Source: Microbacterium sp.
GTDB taxonomy: Bacteria; Actinomycetota; Actinomycetes; Actinomycetales; Microbacteriaceae
DNA length: 64,000 nt
Assembly: GCA_017306415.1 (NCBI GenBank)
Contig: JAFKIL010000003.1
Coordinates: forward strand, 248,001 to 312,000
Direction of reading: 5' to 3'
In this document: in pieces, positions 28,132 to 37,389 of the stretch
Layout of the letters: each line of letters starts with the position of its first letter
Position numbering within the stretch: the first letter of the stretch is position 1
The notes under the pieces: generated by a model
Database searches by the model: none
The model's input: the letters and a program-made list of their open reading frames with translations, nothing else
Told to the model about the DNA's origin: nothing
Program-made: the position numbers and the translations under genes

Positions 28132-29132
28132 CGGGCCGCGTCGAGGTCCATCGCCGCGAAGCGATCGGACCACGCCAGCGAGTCGCGGATCCCCTGCGCG
28201 ACATCCAACTCCGCGCGCCACCCCAGGAGGGTCCATGCGGCGTCGACGACGGCGTATCCGCCGGCCGAATCCCCCGGGCGGCGCGGCCCGTCGACGACCT
28301 GGGGCGCCTCGCCGACGACGGCGGCGAACGCGGCCACCAGCTCGCGGACCGTGGTGCCTGTGCCTGCCCCGACGTTGATGGCCCGATAGGGATGCCCGTC
28401 GCCCGTGACGACGTCGAAGCGCCGGATGGCGTCCACGTGGGCACGAGCGAGATCCCAGACATGGATGAAGTCACGCAGGCCGCTCCCGTCGCGGGTGGGC
28501 CAGTCCGTGCCCGTGACGGTGAACGGCTCGCCGCTGCGCCACGCGGAGATGAGCCGCCCGAGGACGTGAGAGGGGGTGTGCGTCTGAAGGCCGGTGCGCA
28601 TGCGCGGCTCCGCGCCGATCGGGTTGAAGTAGCGGAGTGCGATCGCCCGGAGCTGACCGGCGTGCGCGGCATCCGCCAGGATCCGCTCGACCATGGCCTT
28701 CGTCGCCGCATACGGACTGCCCGGGACGATCGGCGCGGACTCGTCGACCCCGGACCCGTCCTCGGCCAGGTAGATCGAGGCGGACGAGCTGAACACCACC
28801 CGCACCGCCCCCCGCCCGCGCAGGTGCCGCACCATGGCTATCGTCTTCGCGACGTTGTTGTCGTAGTAGCCGAGCGGATCCGCGACCGAGTCGGGGACGA
28901 CGATGTCGGCCGCGCAGTGCACGACGACGCTGATGTCGGGGTGCTCGTCGTAGATGCGGTCGAGCAGCCGGGTGTCGGCGAAGTCGCCCTCGTAGAACGC
29001 GTCGCCGAGGGCGAACTCCCGGTGCCCCGTGGCGAGGCTGTCGAGGACGACCACGTCGATCCCGCTGTCGAGACACGCCGCAGCGACCGTGCTGCCGATG
29101 TACCCCGCGCCGCCCGTGATGAGTGCTCTCAC
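28128..29132 (-). CDS. galE: UDP-glucose 4-epimerase
   Basis: This is a 334-residue extended SDR epimerase interconverting UDP-glucose and UDP-galactose. It has the NAD-binding GGAGYIG at residues 7-13, the substrate region SSSASIY, and the catalytic Tyr-x3-Lys in PYAATK. The GTG start is preceded by GAGGGGGAG. It supplies UDP-galactopyranose for the Glf mutase encoded about 9 kb away, and so for the galactofuranan enzymes. The relation to UDP-GalNAc or other sugars cannot be excluded from sequence. It converges with the CDP-ribitol synthase gene, sharing four bases at the stops. Confidence 0.92.
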   Translation of the reverse strand: MRALITGGAGYIGSTVAAACLDSGIDVVVLDSLATGHREFALGDAFYEGDFADTRLLDRIYDEHPDISVVVHCAADIVVPDSVADPLGYYDNNVAKTIAMVRHLRGRGAVRVVFSSSASIYLAEDGSGVDESAPIVPGSPYAATKAMVERILADAAHAGQLRAIALRYFNPIGAEPRMRTGLQTHTPSHVLGRLISAWRSGEPFTVTGTDWPTRDGSGLRDFIHVWDLARAHVDAIRRFDVVTGDGHPYRAINVGAGTGTTVRELVAAFAAVVGEAPQVVDGPRRPGDSAGGYAVVDAAWTLLGWRAELDVAQGIRDSLAWSDRFAAMDLDAAR

Positions 29133-29294
29133 CGACTCCCCCTCGCCCACTTGACTCCATCCTTCCACGAGGCACATCAGAGGCCGGGCGGTGGCCGGTG
29201 CGGGGGGCGGCCGGGCGCGCCCGTCCCCTAGACTCGTTCCCTGATCGAACACCTCCCGCCGCGCAGGTGCCGGGGACGACGGAACGGAACAGCG

Positions 29295-30863
29295 ATGCGA
29301 GCCGTCCTGATCGGGGACGTGGGCTGGGAGCACCAGTACCATCTCGGCGACGAGGCGATGACCGAGGCGGCCGTCGCCGCCCTGCGGGCCCGCGGGGTCG
29401 CGGATATCACGCTGATCGCCGGGGATCCGGCGGTGTCGTCGCCCTTCTACGGCATCCCCGCCATCCGGAGGTTCGGCTTCCACACGCCGTGGAGCCGCGC
29501 CGAGCACGAGCGGACGCTCCAGCGGGTGGATGAGGCGCTCGCCCACGGCGAGCCCTTCGACGACCGGTCGCGCGCGATCTTCGACGCCGTGCGCGACAGC
29601 GATGCCGTCGTCATCGCCGGAGGCGGCAACCTGAACTCCCGTCATGTCCACCACCTGTTCGAGCGGCTGGCGCTCGTGCGGGTCGCGCGCCATTTCGGGA
29701 AGACCGTGCTCGTCTCGAGCCAGACCGTGGGGCCCGATCTCGACGACGTCGACGAGCCGCTCGTCAGCGAGATCCTCGTCGCCGCCACGATGGTGGGGGC
29801 GCGCGAGCAGGCGACCTACGAGCTGCTGCGCCGCCTCGCGGCGGACCCCGAACGGATCCGCCTGACGACCGACGACGCGATCCTGCTGCGGCCCGACGCC
29901 GACGACCGCGCCTTCGCGGACGATCTCCTGACGGACGTCAGCGAGCGGTACGTCGTGGGCAGCTTCACGATGCACCCGGGGACTTCGCTCGTGCCGACCG
30001 CGGAGTACCACCGCGTCGTCGGCGCATCGCTGCGGAGCCTGTCGCAGCAGCTCGACGCCGACATCGTGCTCGTGCCCCACGTGAGTTCGCTCCACGCCGA
30101 CGTGCGCCAAGCCGACGAGCTCGCCCACGACGCGATCGCGGCCGCCGCGGACAGCGACCGCGTGCGGGTCCTGCCGATGATGACGGCGCGGCGCGCGATC
30201 GCCGTCATGAACGGCGCGACGCTCGCCATCTCCGAGCGCTACCATCCGATCGTGTTCGCGCCGGCGACGCGAACGCCCGTTATCTCGCTGGTGACGAGCC
30301 GGTATTCGTCGATCCGGATGGGTGGGGTGCTCGAGTCCTACGGCCTCGGAGCGTATGCCATCCCGACCGAGTGCTGGTCGGAGGGGGTCGTGGGCGCCGC
30401 CGCCGCCGAGCTGACGCGGCCAGAGGTGGCGGCCCACCTCCAGCGCGTCGACGAGATCCGGTCGCGGGAGCAGAACGCGTGGTGGGACGCCCTCATCGCC
30501 GCCATCGGATCCGGACGACCGCAGCCGGCGGAGACGCCGCTGCCGATCGCGCCGCCGCTCCAGGCGCCGTGGCACGACACCGTCCGCGCCGTGCGCCGCG
30601 TCACAGATGCGGTCGACGGGCTGCAACGTCAGAACGGTACCCTGACCGCGCGTGTGGATCGGGCGATCCGCGACGCCGACCGGGCGATCGGCGCTCTGCA
30701 GGAGCGCAACGCGGAGCTCGCCGGCGAAGCCCGCGCCGCCCGGAAGAGGGAGGCCGCGACGCGCGCTCAGCTCGAGCGGCTGCGGAAACGACGCGCCGTG
30801 CGTCTCTCCGACGCCGTGGCACGCACCCGCAGGCGGCTCTCCGCGCTGTTCCGCCGCGCGTGA
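29295..30863 (+). CDS. Polysaccharide pyruvyltransferase family protein with C-terminal coiled coil
   Basis: This is a 522-residue protein. The first ~390 residues match the polysaccharide pyruvyltransferase/CsaB family, with a N-terminal GDVGWEHQYHLGDEAM segment, the central AGGGNLNSRH loop and the C-terminal SERYHPIVFA segment. Family members add ketal-linked pyruvate to sugars of surface polymers, using phosphoenolpyruvate. The last ~90 residues are highly charged, with heptad-like Leu/Ala spacing (AIGALQERNAELAGEARAAR), which predicts a coiled coil and may direct oligomerisation. A TAGACT -10 candidate lies at 29229-29234. It diverges from galE. Confidence 0.85.
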   Translation: MRAVLIGDVGWEHQYHLGDEAMTEAAVAALRARGVADITLIAGDPAVSSPFYGIPAIRRFGFHTPWSRAEHERTLQRVDEALAHGEPFDDRSRAIFDAVRDSDAVVIAGGGNLNSRHVHHLFERLALVRVARHFGKTVLVSSQTVGPDLDDVDEPLVSEILVAATMVGAREQATYELLRRLAADPERIRLTTDDAILLRPDADDRAFADDLLTDVSERYVVGSFTMHPGTSLVPTAEYHRVVGASLRSLSQQLDADIVLVPHVSSLHADVRQADELAHDAIAAAADSDRVRVLPMMTARRAIAVMNGATLAISERYHPIVFAPATRTPVISLVTSRYSSIRMGGVLESYGLGAYAIPTECWSEGVVGAAAAELTRPEVAAHLQRVDEIRSREQNAWWDALIAAIGSGRPQPAETPLPIAPPLQAPWHDTVRAVRRVTDAVDGLQRQNGTLTARVDRAIRDADRAIGALQERNAELAGEARAARKREAATRAQLERLRKRRAVRLSDAVARTRRRLSALFRRA

Positions 30864-30972
30864 CGGCGGCCGCTGCCCTCTGGCCTAAGATCGGGTGAGC
30901 TCTTCTCGGGCGTCCGCCCCGGTCGCCCCGTCGCAGCCGTGACGCCAGCAGACCTCGAAAGCCTGAGCCGCC

Positions 30973-33702
30973 TTGGACCATTCGCCTTCCTCTCGCACGC
31001 CCGCGGATGCCGCGGATCCGCTCATCTCGCTCGTCGTCCCGATGTTCGGCGTCGGTGCGTATCTGCCGAGCTTCCTGCGCAGTCTCGATGATCAGGGCGA
31101 CGCGATCGAGCGCGTCGAGATCATCTTCGTGAACGACGGATCGCCGGACGATTCCCGCGACCTCGCCGCGGCGTGGGTGGCACGTTCGGGCGCGCGCGCA
31201 CGGGTGGTGAGTCAGCCCAACGCCGGACTCAGCGCGGCACGGAACACCGGCATGTCGATCGCGCGTGGCGAATGGGTGAGCTTCCCCGACCCTGATGACA
31301 TGCTCGCCACCGGATACCTCACGGCGGTGCTCGACGCCGTCGACTCGGCGGGCGCCCAGGATATCCCCGTCGTCGCGACGAACATCGTGTACTTCTACGA
31401 GGCGTCCTCGCGGTTCGAGGACAGCCATCCCCTCCGCGGCGCGTTCGCGGACGGTCGCCGCATCGTCGACCTCGAGCGCGAGCCGCAGTCGATCAAGCTC
31501 CAGGCCGCCACCACGTTCTTCCGACTGGCCGAGATACGCCGACACGATCTCCGGTTCGACCCGCGCGTGCGCCCGAACTTCGAGGACGGGGCGTTCCACA
31601 TCGGCTATCTGTCCCGGTTCGAGCGACCGATGATGGCCGTCGTCCCGGACGCGGTGTACCACTATCGTCGCCGCGCGGACGAGTCGTCGCTCGTCGCGAC
31701 CAGTTGGCTGAAGCCCGAGAAGTACATCGAGATCCCGCGGTTCGGCTGGCTCGAGGCGCTGCGCGGCGTCCGCGAGCGGACGGGACGCGTGCCCGCGTGG
31801 GCCCAGTTCATCGTCTTCTACGACATGCAGTGGTACTTCCAGTACGACTCCCGCATCCACACGCCGACCAAGGGCCAGGATGCGGCGGTCAAGGGCGAGT
31901 TCATGCGGATCGTGCGCGAGGTCCTGGAGCTGATCGACGCGGAGACCGTCGTCGGCTACCGGATCACCGGCCTCAGCCGCCTCATCCGCCTCGCGCTGGT
32001 CTGTCTCAAGGGCGAGGATCCGCCGCTCTCCCCCGTGGCCGTATGGCGGCTCGATCGCTCCCGGAACGCGGTCCAGCTGAGGTACGTCTTCCGCGGCGAT
32101 CCGCCCGTCGAGGAGTTCCGTGCGGACGGCGGGACGCTCGAGCCGATCGCGGCGAAAACCCGCGACGTGCAGTACTTCGGCGAGACGATCGCCCATGAGC
32201 GCATCGTCTGGCTCAGCGCCGACCGACCGCTCGCCGTCTGGCTCAACGGCACGCGGTCGGAGATCTCATACGGCGTCCCGGCCACCCCGAACTGGCTCGT
32301 CTCGGACAGCGGCGCCTGGACGAACATCGCCCGCAGAGACGCGCCCCGCACCGCGGCGACCGACCTCGGCGATGAACGAGGTGCACCGGCCGAGCCCCTC
32401 GTCGCGCGAGCGCGCCGGCAGCTCGACGCCCAGACGTCGCTCCGCCGGGAGCAATGGGGGCGCATCGTGCACGGACGCAGCGTCAAGGCGCTCCGTCCGA
32501 TCGACCGGGTGACCGCGCGCGTCAGCAGGTCGCGCCGGATCTCGGACAGGTTCGGCGATGCGTGGGTGTTCATCGACCGCGACGTGCAGGCACAGGACAA
32601 CGCCGAGCACCTCTATCGCTGGGTGCGGACGCACCGGCCCGACGTCAACGCGTGGTTCGTCCTCAACCGCGATTCCGTCGACTGGGACCGTCTGGCGGTC
32701 GAGGGGTTCCGTCTGGTCGCGCACGGGTCCACGGCGCACACGCTGCTCATGCTCAACGCGCGGCACCTGATCTCGTCGCACATCGACCACTACATCGTCT
32801 CGCCCTACGACCGGAGACGGTTCCCGGCCGGGGGCTGGCAGTTCACCTTCCTGCAGCACGGCGTGACGATCAACGACATCTCGCGCTGGATCAACTCGAA
32901 GCCGATCGCGCTGATGATCACCGCGACGGCCGACGAGCAGCGCTGGCTCGCCGGGGACGGGAGCCCGTTCGCGCTCACGGAGCGGGAGACGGTCCTCACG
33001 GGCTTCCCACGGCACGACGCGCTCCTCGACAAGGCGGCCCGGCTCGCGGACGCTGAGCGGGACGCCATCGTGATCATGCCCACGTGGCGCGAATACCTGA
33101 TGGGCCCTCCGAGCGGCACGGGCAATCGCCGCGAGCTGGTCGACGGGTTCTTCGATTCCGACTATGTGCGCAGCTGGTTCTCCCTGGTCGGCGATCCCCG
33201 GCTGGCGGCCGCCGCCGCAGCCGCGGAGCGGCGGATCGTCTTCGTGCCGCACCCGAACCTCGAGGGGCACATCCGCGCGACGGACGTGCCGTCGGGTGTC
33301 GAGCTCCGCGGCTACGCGGACGGGGACATCCAGGATGTGATCGCCCGGGCATGCGTTCTCGTCACCGACTACTCGTCCCTGGCGTTCGAAGCGGGGATCC
33401 TGGAGACCCCGGTCGTCTACTACCAGTTCGACGAGGACGACTTCTTCGCGAGCCATCCGCATCGTCCCGGCTATTTCGACGCCCGCCGCGATGGATTCGG
33501 TCCCGTCGTGGTGGACCACGACGGGGCCGTCGGTGCGATCGAGACCATGCTCGATCGGGACGCCTACCGCGCGTCGGATGCCGCACTCCGCGCGCGGGAC
33601 ACGTTCGCGTTCCGGGACGGGCTGTCGTCCCTGCGCGTGTTCGAGGCGATCGACGCCCTGTCGCCCGCGCCGGCGAACGACCCGGGGCGAGCGTCCAGCT
33701 AG
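30973..33702 (+). CDS. GT2 glycosyltransferase fused to CDP-glycerol/ribitol phosphotransferase
   Basis: This is a 909-residue fusion. The N-terminal GT2 domain (about 15-330) has LISLVVPMFG and DPDD at 106-109. A linker follows, then a Glyphos_transf domain (about 530-890) with LQHGVT (His629) and TDYSSLAFE (Asp799). The protein can therefore both add a sugar and transfer alditol phosphates, as expected for glycosylated teichoic-acid chains with alternating sugar and alditol phosphate; this is an inference. The TTG start at 30973 precedes a sequence like that of its relative at 24710-26659. A TAAGAT -10 candidate is at 30886-30891. Confidence 0.9.
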   Translation: MDHSPSSRTPADAADPLISLVVPMFGVGAYLPSFLRSLDDQGDAIERVEIIFVNDGSPDDSRDLAAAWVARSGARARVVSQPNAGLSAARNTGMSIARGEWVSFPDPDDMLATGYLTAVLDAVDSAGAQDIPVVATNIVYFYEASSRFEDSHPLRGAFADGRRIVDLEREPQSIKLQAATTFFRLAEIRRHDLRFDPRVRPNFEDGAFHIGYLSRFERPMMAVVPDAVYHYRRRADESSLVATSWLKPEKYIEIPRFGWLEALRGVRERTGRVPAWAQFIVFYDMQWYFQYDSRIHTPTKGQDAAVKGEFMRIVREVLELIDAETVVGYRITGLSRLIRLALVCLKGEDPPLSPVAVWRLDRSRNAVQLRYVFRGDPPVEEFRADGGTLEPIAAKTRDVQYFGETIAHERIVWLSADRPLAVWLNGTRSEISYGVPATPNWLVSDSGAWTNIARRDAPRTAATDLGDERGAPAEPLVARARRQLDAQTSLRREQWGRIVHGRSVKALRPIDRVTARVSRSRRISDRFGDAWVFIDRDVQAQDNAEHLYRWVRTHRPDVNAWFVLNRDSVDWDRLAVEGFRLVAHGSTAHTLLMLNARHLISSHIDHYIVSPYDRRRFPAGGWQFTFLQHGVTINDISRWINSKPIALMITATADEQRWLAGDGSPFALTERETVLTGFPRHDALLDKAARLADAERDAIVIMPTWREYLMGPPSGTGNRRELVDGFFDSDYVRSWFSLVGDPRLAAAAAAAERRIVFVPHPNLEGHIRATDVPSGVELRGYADGDIQDVIARACVLVTDYSSLAFEAGILETPVVYYQFDEDDFFASHPHRPGYFDARRDGFGPVVVDHDGAVGAIETMLDRDAYRASDAALRARDTFAFRDGLSSLRVFEAIDALSPAPANDPGRASS

Positions 33703-33779
33703 CTCCGGTCCGGCCGGGGTAGTCTTTTCTCTCGGTCCGCCGCCTCGGCGCCCTGCATCGCCTCTGGAGATCCTTCCCT

Positions 33780-35690
33780 GTGACCTACGTCCTGCAGAAC
33801 GTCGTCTTCCCGCTCGACCGAGACCCCGACCTCCTGCCCCTGTACGTCGACCCCGAGACGTGGTCGACGATCGCCGACGAACCGGTGCGGGTGTCCAGCC
33901 GTGCGCAGATCGGAAACATCCTCGACCGGAGACGGGCCCGCATCGTGGCCGGCCGGCGCGTCTCGTTCGGGACGTACTTCAACGCGTTCCCGGCGTCGTA
34001 CTGGCAGCACTGGACGGCGGTGCGCGACGTGCGGCTGCGGATCCGGACCACGGGGCCCGCGACGATCCTCGTGTACCGCTCGACGGGGACGGGCGCCCGG
34101 CAGCGGATCGACACGCATGAGGTCGACGGCGCGGCCGAGTCGGTGTTCGACCTCGTCCTCGACCAGTACAGCGACGGCGGATGGATCTGGTTCGACATCG
34201 TCGCCGACGAGAAGAACGCCGTCTTCGAGGGCGCGGAGTGGACGACCGAGCAGGAGCCGGCGCGCACGGGCAAGGCGTCGATCGGGATCACGACCTACAA
34301 CAAGCCCGACTACTGCATCTGGACGCTCCTCAACCTCGCCGAGGCAGACGACGTGCTCGAACTCGTCGACCGGATCTACGTCGTCGACCAGGGCGACCAG
34401 CGCGTCGATCAGCAGCCCGAGTACGCACAGGTGGCGGCCGCCCTCGGCGAGACGCTCGAGATCCTCACGCAGCCGAACCTCGGCGGGTCCGGTGGCTTCG
34501 CCCGCGCCATGGCCGAGACACTCCGCCGACCGGAGAGCGGCTTCGTCCAGCTCCTCGACGACGACGTGCGCATCGAGCCGGAGTCCGTCCGCCGTTCGAT
34601 CGTGTTCGGGCGTTTCGCCTCCGTCCCCACCATCGTGGGGGCGCACATGTTCGACCTGCTGAACCGCCCGAAGCTCCATGCCTGGGCCGAGGTGGTCGAC
34701 GAGGCGCCGTTCATGTGGCGGACGCTCAACCAGCATCAGATGCCGCATGACTTCAGCGTCTCGAACCTCCGTCAGACCGCGATGCTGCACTCGCGACTCG
34801 ACGCGGACTACAACGGCTGGTGGATGTGCCTCATCCCCGTCGAGGCCATCCGCGAGGTCGGGATGCCGCTGCCGGCCTTCATCAAGTGGGACGACGCCGA
34901 GTTCTGCCTCCGCGCCGGTCGCGCCGGGTTCCCGACGGTCTCCGTCCCGGGAGTGGCACTGTGGCACGTCTCCTGGGTCGGCAAGGACGACTCGATCGAC
35001 TGGCAGGCCTACTTCCACGCACGCAATCGCATCGTCGCGGGGCTCCTGCACTCCCCGGCTCCGCACGGCGGCACGCTGATCCGCCACAGCCGCCGCATGG
35101 ACCTCAAGCACCTCATGATGATGCAGTACTACCCGGTCGCCCTCCGGCACCGTGCGCTGCGCGACATCCTGACCGGGCCGGCACACATGCGCGGGAATCT
35201 CGCGACGGCCATGCCCGCCGCGCGCGCCCTCGCCGCCGACTTCCCGGAGACCACGGTGTACAAGGACACCGGCGTCCCCCTGCGCTCCCGGCTCGGGCGC
35301 CAGGTCTTCAAGCAGGTTCGGCCCGAGAAGCTGGACAACCCCACAGGGCTTCGCCTGCGGTGGTTCACCTTCTCGACCCTGGTCGCGCACTGGTTCCACG
35401 CTCCTCGGCCGGAGAACGTCGACCGCCCGGAGGTGGAGTTCGGCAAGGGCGACGCGCACTGGTGGCGCCTTCCGCACTACGACAGCGCGCTGGTGAGCGC
35501 CGCCGACGGCTCGGGGACGAACATCTACACGCGCGACCGCGCGAAGTATCGTCGGATGCTCATCGAGTCGGTCCGTCTGCACCGCGCGCTCAAGCGGCGC
35601 TGGCCCGCGCTGAGCGCGGAGTATCGCCGCGCCCTGCCCGAGCTCACGTCGCTCGAGGCGTGGGACCGCACCTTCGGAGGGTCCGCATGA
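33780..35690 (+). CDS. glfT2: Galactofuranosyltransferase GlfT2-like polymerase
   Basis: This is a 636-residue protein, almost the exact length of mycobacterial GlfT2. It has an N-terminal beta-sandwich and a GT-A core with LLDDDV (Asp260-Asp262) and KWDDAEF (Asp371-Asp372). His396 in ALWHVSW and the helical C-terminal region are also present. These match the metal-binding and catalytic residues of GlfT2, which builds an alternating beta-(1-5)/beta-(1-6) galactofuranan on a lipid-linked acceptor using UDP-Galf. The GTG at 33780 gives a standard start; TAGTCT at 33720-33725 is a -10 candidate. It overlaps the next gene by ATGA and is encoded with wzt, wzm and glf. Confidence 0.93.
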   Translation: MTYVLQNVVFPLDRDPDLLPLYVDPETWSTIADEPVRVSSRAQIGNILDRRRARIVAGRRVSFGTYFNAFPASYWQHWTAVRDVRLRIRTTGPATILVYRSTGTGARQRIDTHEVDGAAESVFDLVLDQYSDGGWIWFDIVADEKNAVFEGAEWTTEQEPARTGKASIGITTYNKPDYCIWTLLNLAEADDVLELVDRIYVVDQGDQRVDQQPEYAQVAAALGETLEILTQPNLGGSGGFARAMAETLRRPESGFVQLLDDDVRIEPESVRRSIVFGRFASVPTIVGAHMFDLLNRPKLHAWAEVVDEAPFMWRTLNQHQMPHDFSVSNLRQTAMLHSRLDADYNGWWMCLIPVEAIREVGMPLPAFIKWDDAEFCLRAGRAGFPTVSVPGVALWHVSWVGKDDSIDWQAYFHARNRIVAGLLHSPAPHGGTLIRHSRRMDLKHLMMMQYYPVALRHRALRDILTGPAHMRGNLATAMPAARALAADFPETTVYKDTGVPLRSRLGRQVFKQVRPEKLDNPTGLRLRWFTFSTLVAHWFHAPRPENVDRPEVEFGKGDAHWWRLPHYDSALVSAADGSGTNIYTRDRAKYRRMLIESVRLHRALKRRWPALSAEYRRALPELTSLEAWDRTFGGSA

Positions 35691-36658
35691 CGCCCGCGGC
35701 CTTCGATCCGGCGAGCACGACGATCACGATCGTGACGTACAACCGGTCGGGTCTGCTCACACGCCTGCTGCAGAGCATCGCGGAGATGGACCCGAAGCCC
35801 GGCCACGTGGTCGTCGTCGACAACGCCTCCGTCGACGACACGACCGCGGTCGTCGAGTCGTTCCGCCCGCGCCTGGGCACCGAGATCGTCTACCGCCGTC
35901 TCGACGAGAACACGGGCGGCTCCGGCGGCTTCAGCGAGGGCATGCGGGTCGCATACGAGCTCGGGTCGGAGTGGATCTGGCTCATGGACGACGACGTCGA
36001 AGTGGTCCCGGACGGCCTCGCCCGGATGGGGGCATGGGCGCCGCGGTTCAAGAGCATCCAGGGACGGCGCTACGACTACGACGGCAGTGAGTTCTACTGG
36101 CAGTACCGCCTGTCGATCCCGTTCGGCATCCCGATCCCGTTCGCCCCAGCGGGCTTCGACGACTCCGGCTTCCGGCAGATGAACTCCGGATGCTTCGAGG
36201 GCATGTTCATCCATCGCGACATCGTGCAGGAGATCGGTCTGCCCGACCCGCGGTTCTTCATCTATTGGGACGACTCGGTCTACGGCTGGCTCGCATCGCG
36301 CAAGACCGCCGCCGTGATCGTCAACGAGTTCGTGCTGCGGCGCACGCGCGAGATCCGCCAGTGGGACATGGGCATCCGCCATCTGAACGCGTCGAGCGAT
36401 GCGTACCGCTACTACATCATGCGCAACCGCGGGTTCATGAAGCACTACTTCCGCGAGCACGGTGCCTACCGACCGGTGCGCTTCGCCCTGGGATCGTTCC
36501 TCACCTTCGCGAAGGAGCTCATCCGGCTCGTCTTCGTGGAACGGAAGGTCCGTGGCACGAGCAACCTGTTCCGCGGCATCCGCGACGGCCGCCGGATCGC
36601 GACCGACCGGCAGTGGACGCCGATGCCGCCGCTGGAGCCGGTTCAGCCGCCGTTGTAG
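35687..36658 (+). CDS. GlfT1-like galactofuranosyltransferase (GT2)
   Basis: This is a 323-residue GT2 protein with TITIVTYNRSG and GGSGGF, then LMDDDVE (Asp101-Asp103) and a later FFIYWDDSVYGW. These features are shared with mycobacterial GlfT1, which adds the first galactofuranose residues to the lipid-linked primer before GlfT2 polymerises. The ATG overlaps the GlfT2 stop. Opposite-strand wzt and wzm resemble the exporter next to GlfT1 in mycobacteria. GlfT1 identity is inferred from length, motifs and neighbours. The 3' end overlaps wzt by 16 bp, tail to tail. Confidence 0.85.
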   Translation: MTPAAFDPASTTITIVTYNRSGLLTRLLQSIAEMDPKPGHVVVVDNASVDDTTAVVESFRPRLGTEIVYRRLDENTGGSGGFSEGMRVAYELGSEWIWLMDDDVEVVPDGLARMGAWAPRFKSIQGRRYDYDGSEFYWQYRLSIPFGIPIPFAPAGFDDSGFRQMNSGCFEGMFIHRDIVQEIGLPDPRFFIYWDDSVYGWLASRKTAAVIVNEFVLRRTREIRQWDMGIRHLNASSDAYRYYIMRNRGFMKHYFREHGAYRPVRFALGSFLTFAKELIRLVFVERKVRGTSNLFRGIRDGRRIATDRQWTPMPPLEPVQPPL

Positions 36659-37389
36659 TCGGCGTTGTACCGGTCGAGCACTTCGCCGAGGGGTGCGTCC
36701 AGCACGAGACGCCCCTTGTCGAGGTAGAGTCCGCGCGTGCAGAAGCGGCGCAGATCCTTCTCGCTGTGGGAGACGAAGAACAGCGTGCGCCCCTCGGCGA
36801 GCAGCTCGTCGATGCGCTGGTAGCACTTCTCGCGGAACCCCTTGTCACCCACCGCGAGCACCTCGTCGACGACGAGGACGGGCTCTTCGAGCTGTGACAC
36901 GACCGAGAACGCGAGTCGCACCTTCATCCCGCTGCTGAGGTGCTTGTAGGGCGTGTCGACGAAGTCCGCGAGCTCCGCGAACGCGATGATGCCGTCGAAG
37001 CGGCGCGCGATCTCCGCCTTCGACATGCCGTGGAGACCCGCGGCGAGCTTCACGTTCTCGCGCACGGACAGGTCGCCGACGAAGCCGCCGGTGATCTCGA
37101 TGAGCGGCGCCACGCCGCCGCGCACGTCGACGGTGCCCTCGTCCTGGATCATCACGCCGGCGACCAGCTTCAGCAGGGTCGACTTGCCCTGGCCGTTGCG
37201 GCCGACGACTCCGATCGCCTCGCCGGGACGCACGTCGAACGTGACGTCCTTGAGCGCCCAGAATTCGTCCGGGCGCGACCTCCGCGTGCTTCCGCCGAAG
37301 AGGTCCTTCAGGCTGCGGCGGCCGCGGCGGTTGCGGCGGAAGCGTACGCCCAGGTCTCGCACGCGGATCGCGACATCGTCCGGCACCAT
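36643..37389 (-). CDS. wzt: ABC transporter ATP-binding protein (Wzt/TagH/RfbE type)
   Basis: This is a 248-residue polysaccharide-exporting ATPase. It has Walker A GRNGQGKST (63-71), a LSSGMKVRLAFSV signature and Walker B PVLVVDEVLAVGD, a pattern typical of the Wzt/TagH subfamily. There is no C-terminal glycan-binding extension, as in TagH or RfbE-type members rather than E. coli O9a Wzt. It should energise export of the lipid-linked galactan, or another polymer, through the permease encoded upstream. The ATG shares one base with the wzm stop, and an AAGGAG site lies within the wzm end. Confidence 0.92.
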   Translation of the reverse strand: MVPDDVAIRVRDLGVRFRRNRRGRRSLKDLFGGSTRRSRPDEFWALKDVTFDVRPGEAIGVVGRNGQGKSTLLKLVAGVMIQDEGTVDVRGGVAPLIEITGGFVGDLSVRENVKLAAGLHGMSKAEIARRFDGIIAFAELADFVDTPYKHLSSGMKVRLAFSVVSQLEEPVLVVDEVLAVGDKGFREKCYQRIDELLAEGRTLFFVSHSEKDLRRFCTRGLYLDKGRLVLDAPLGEVLDRYNADYNGG

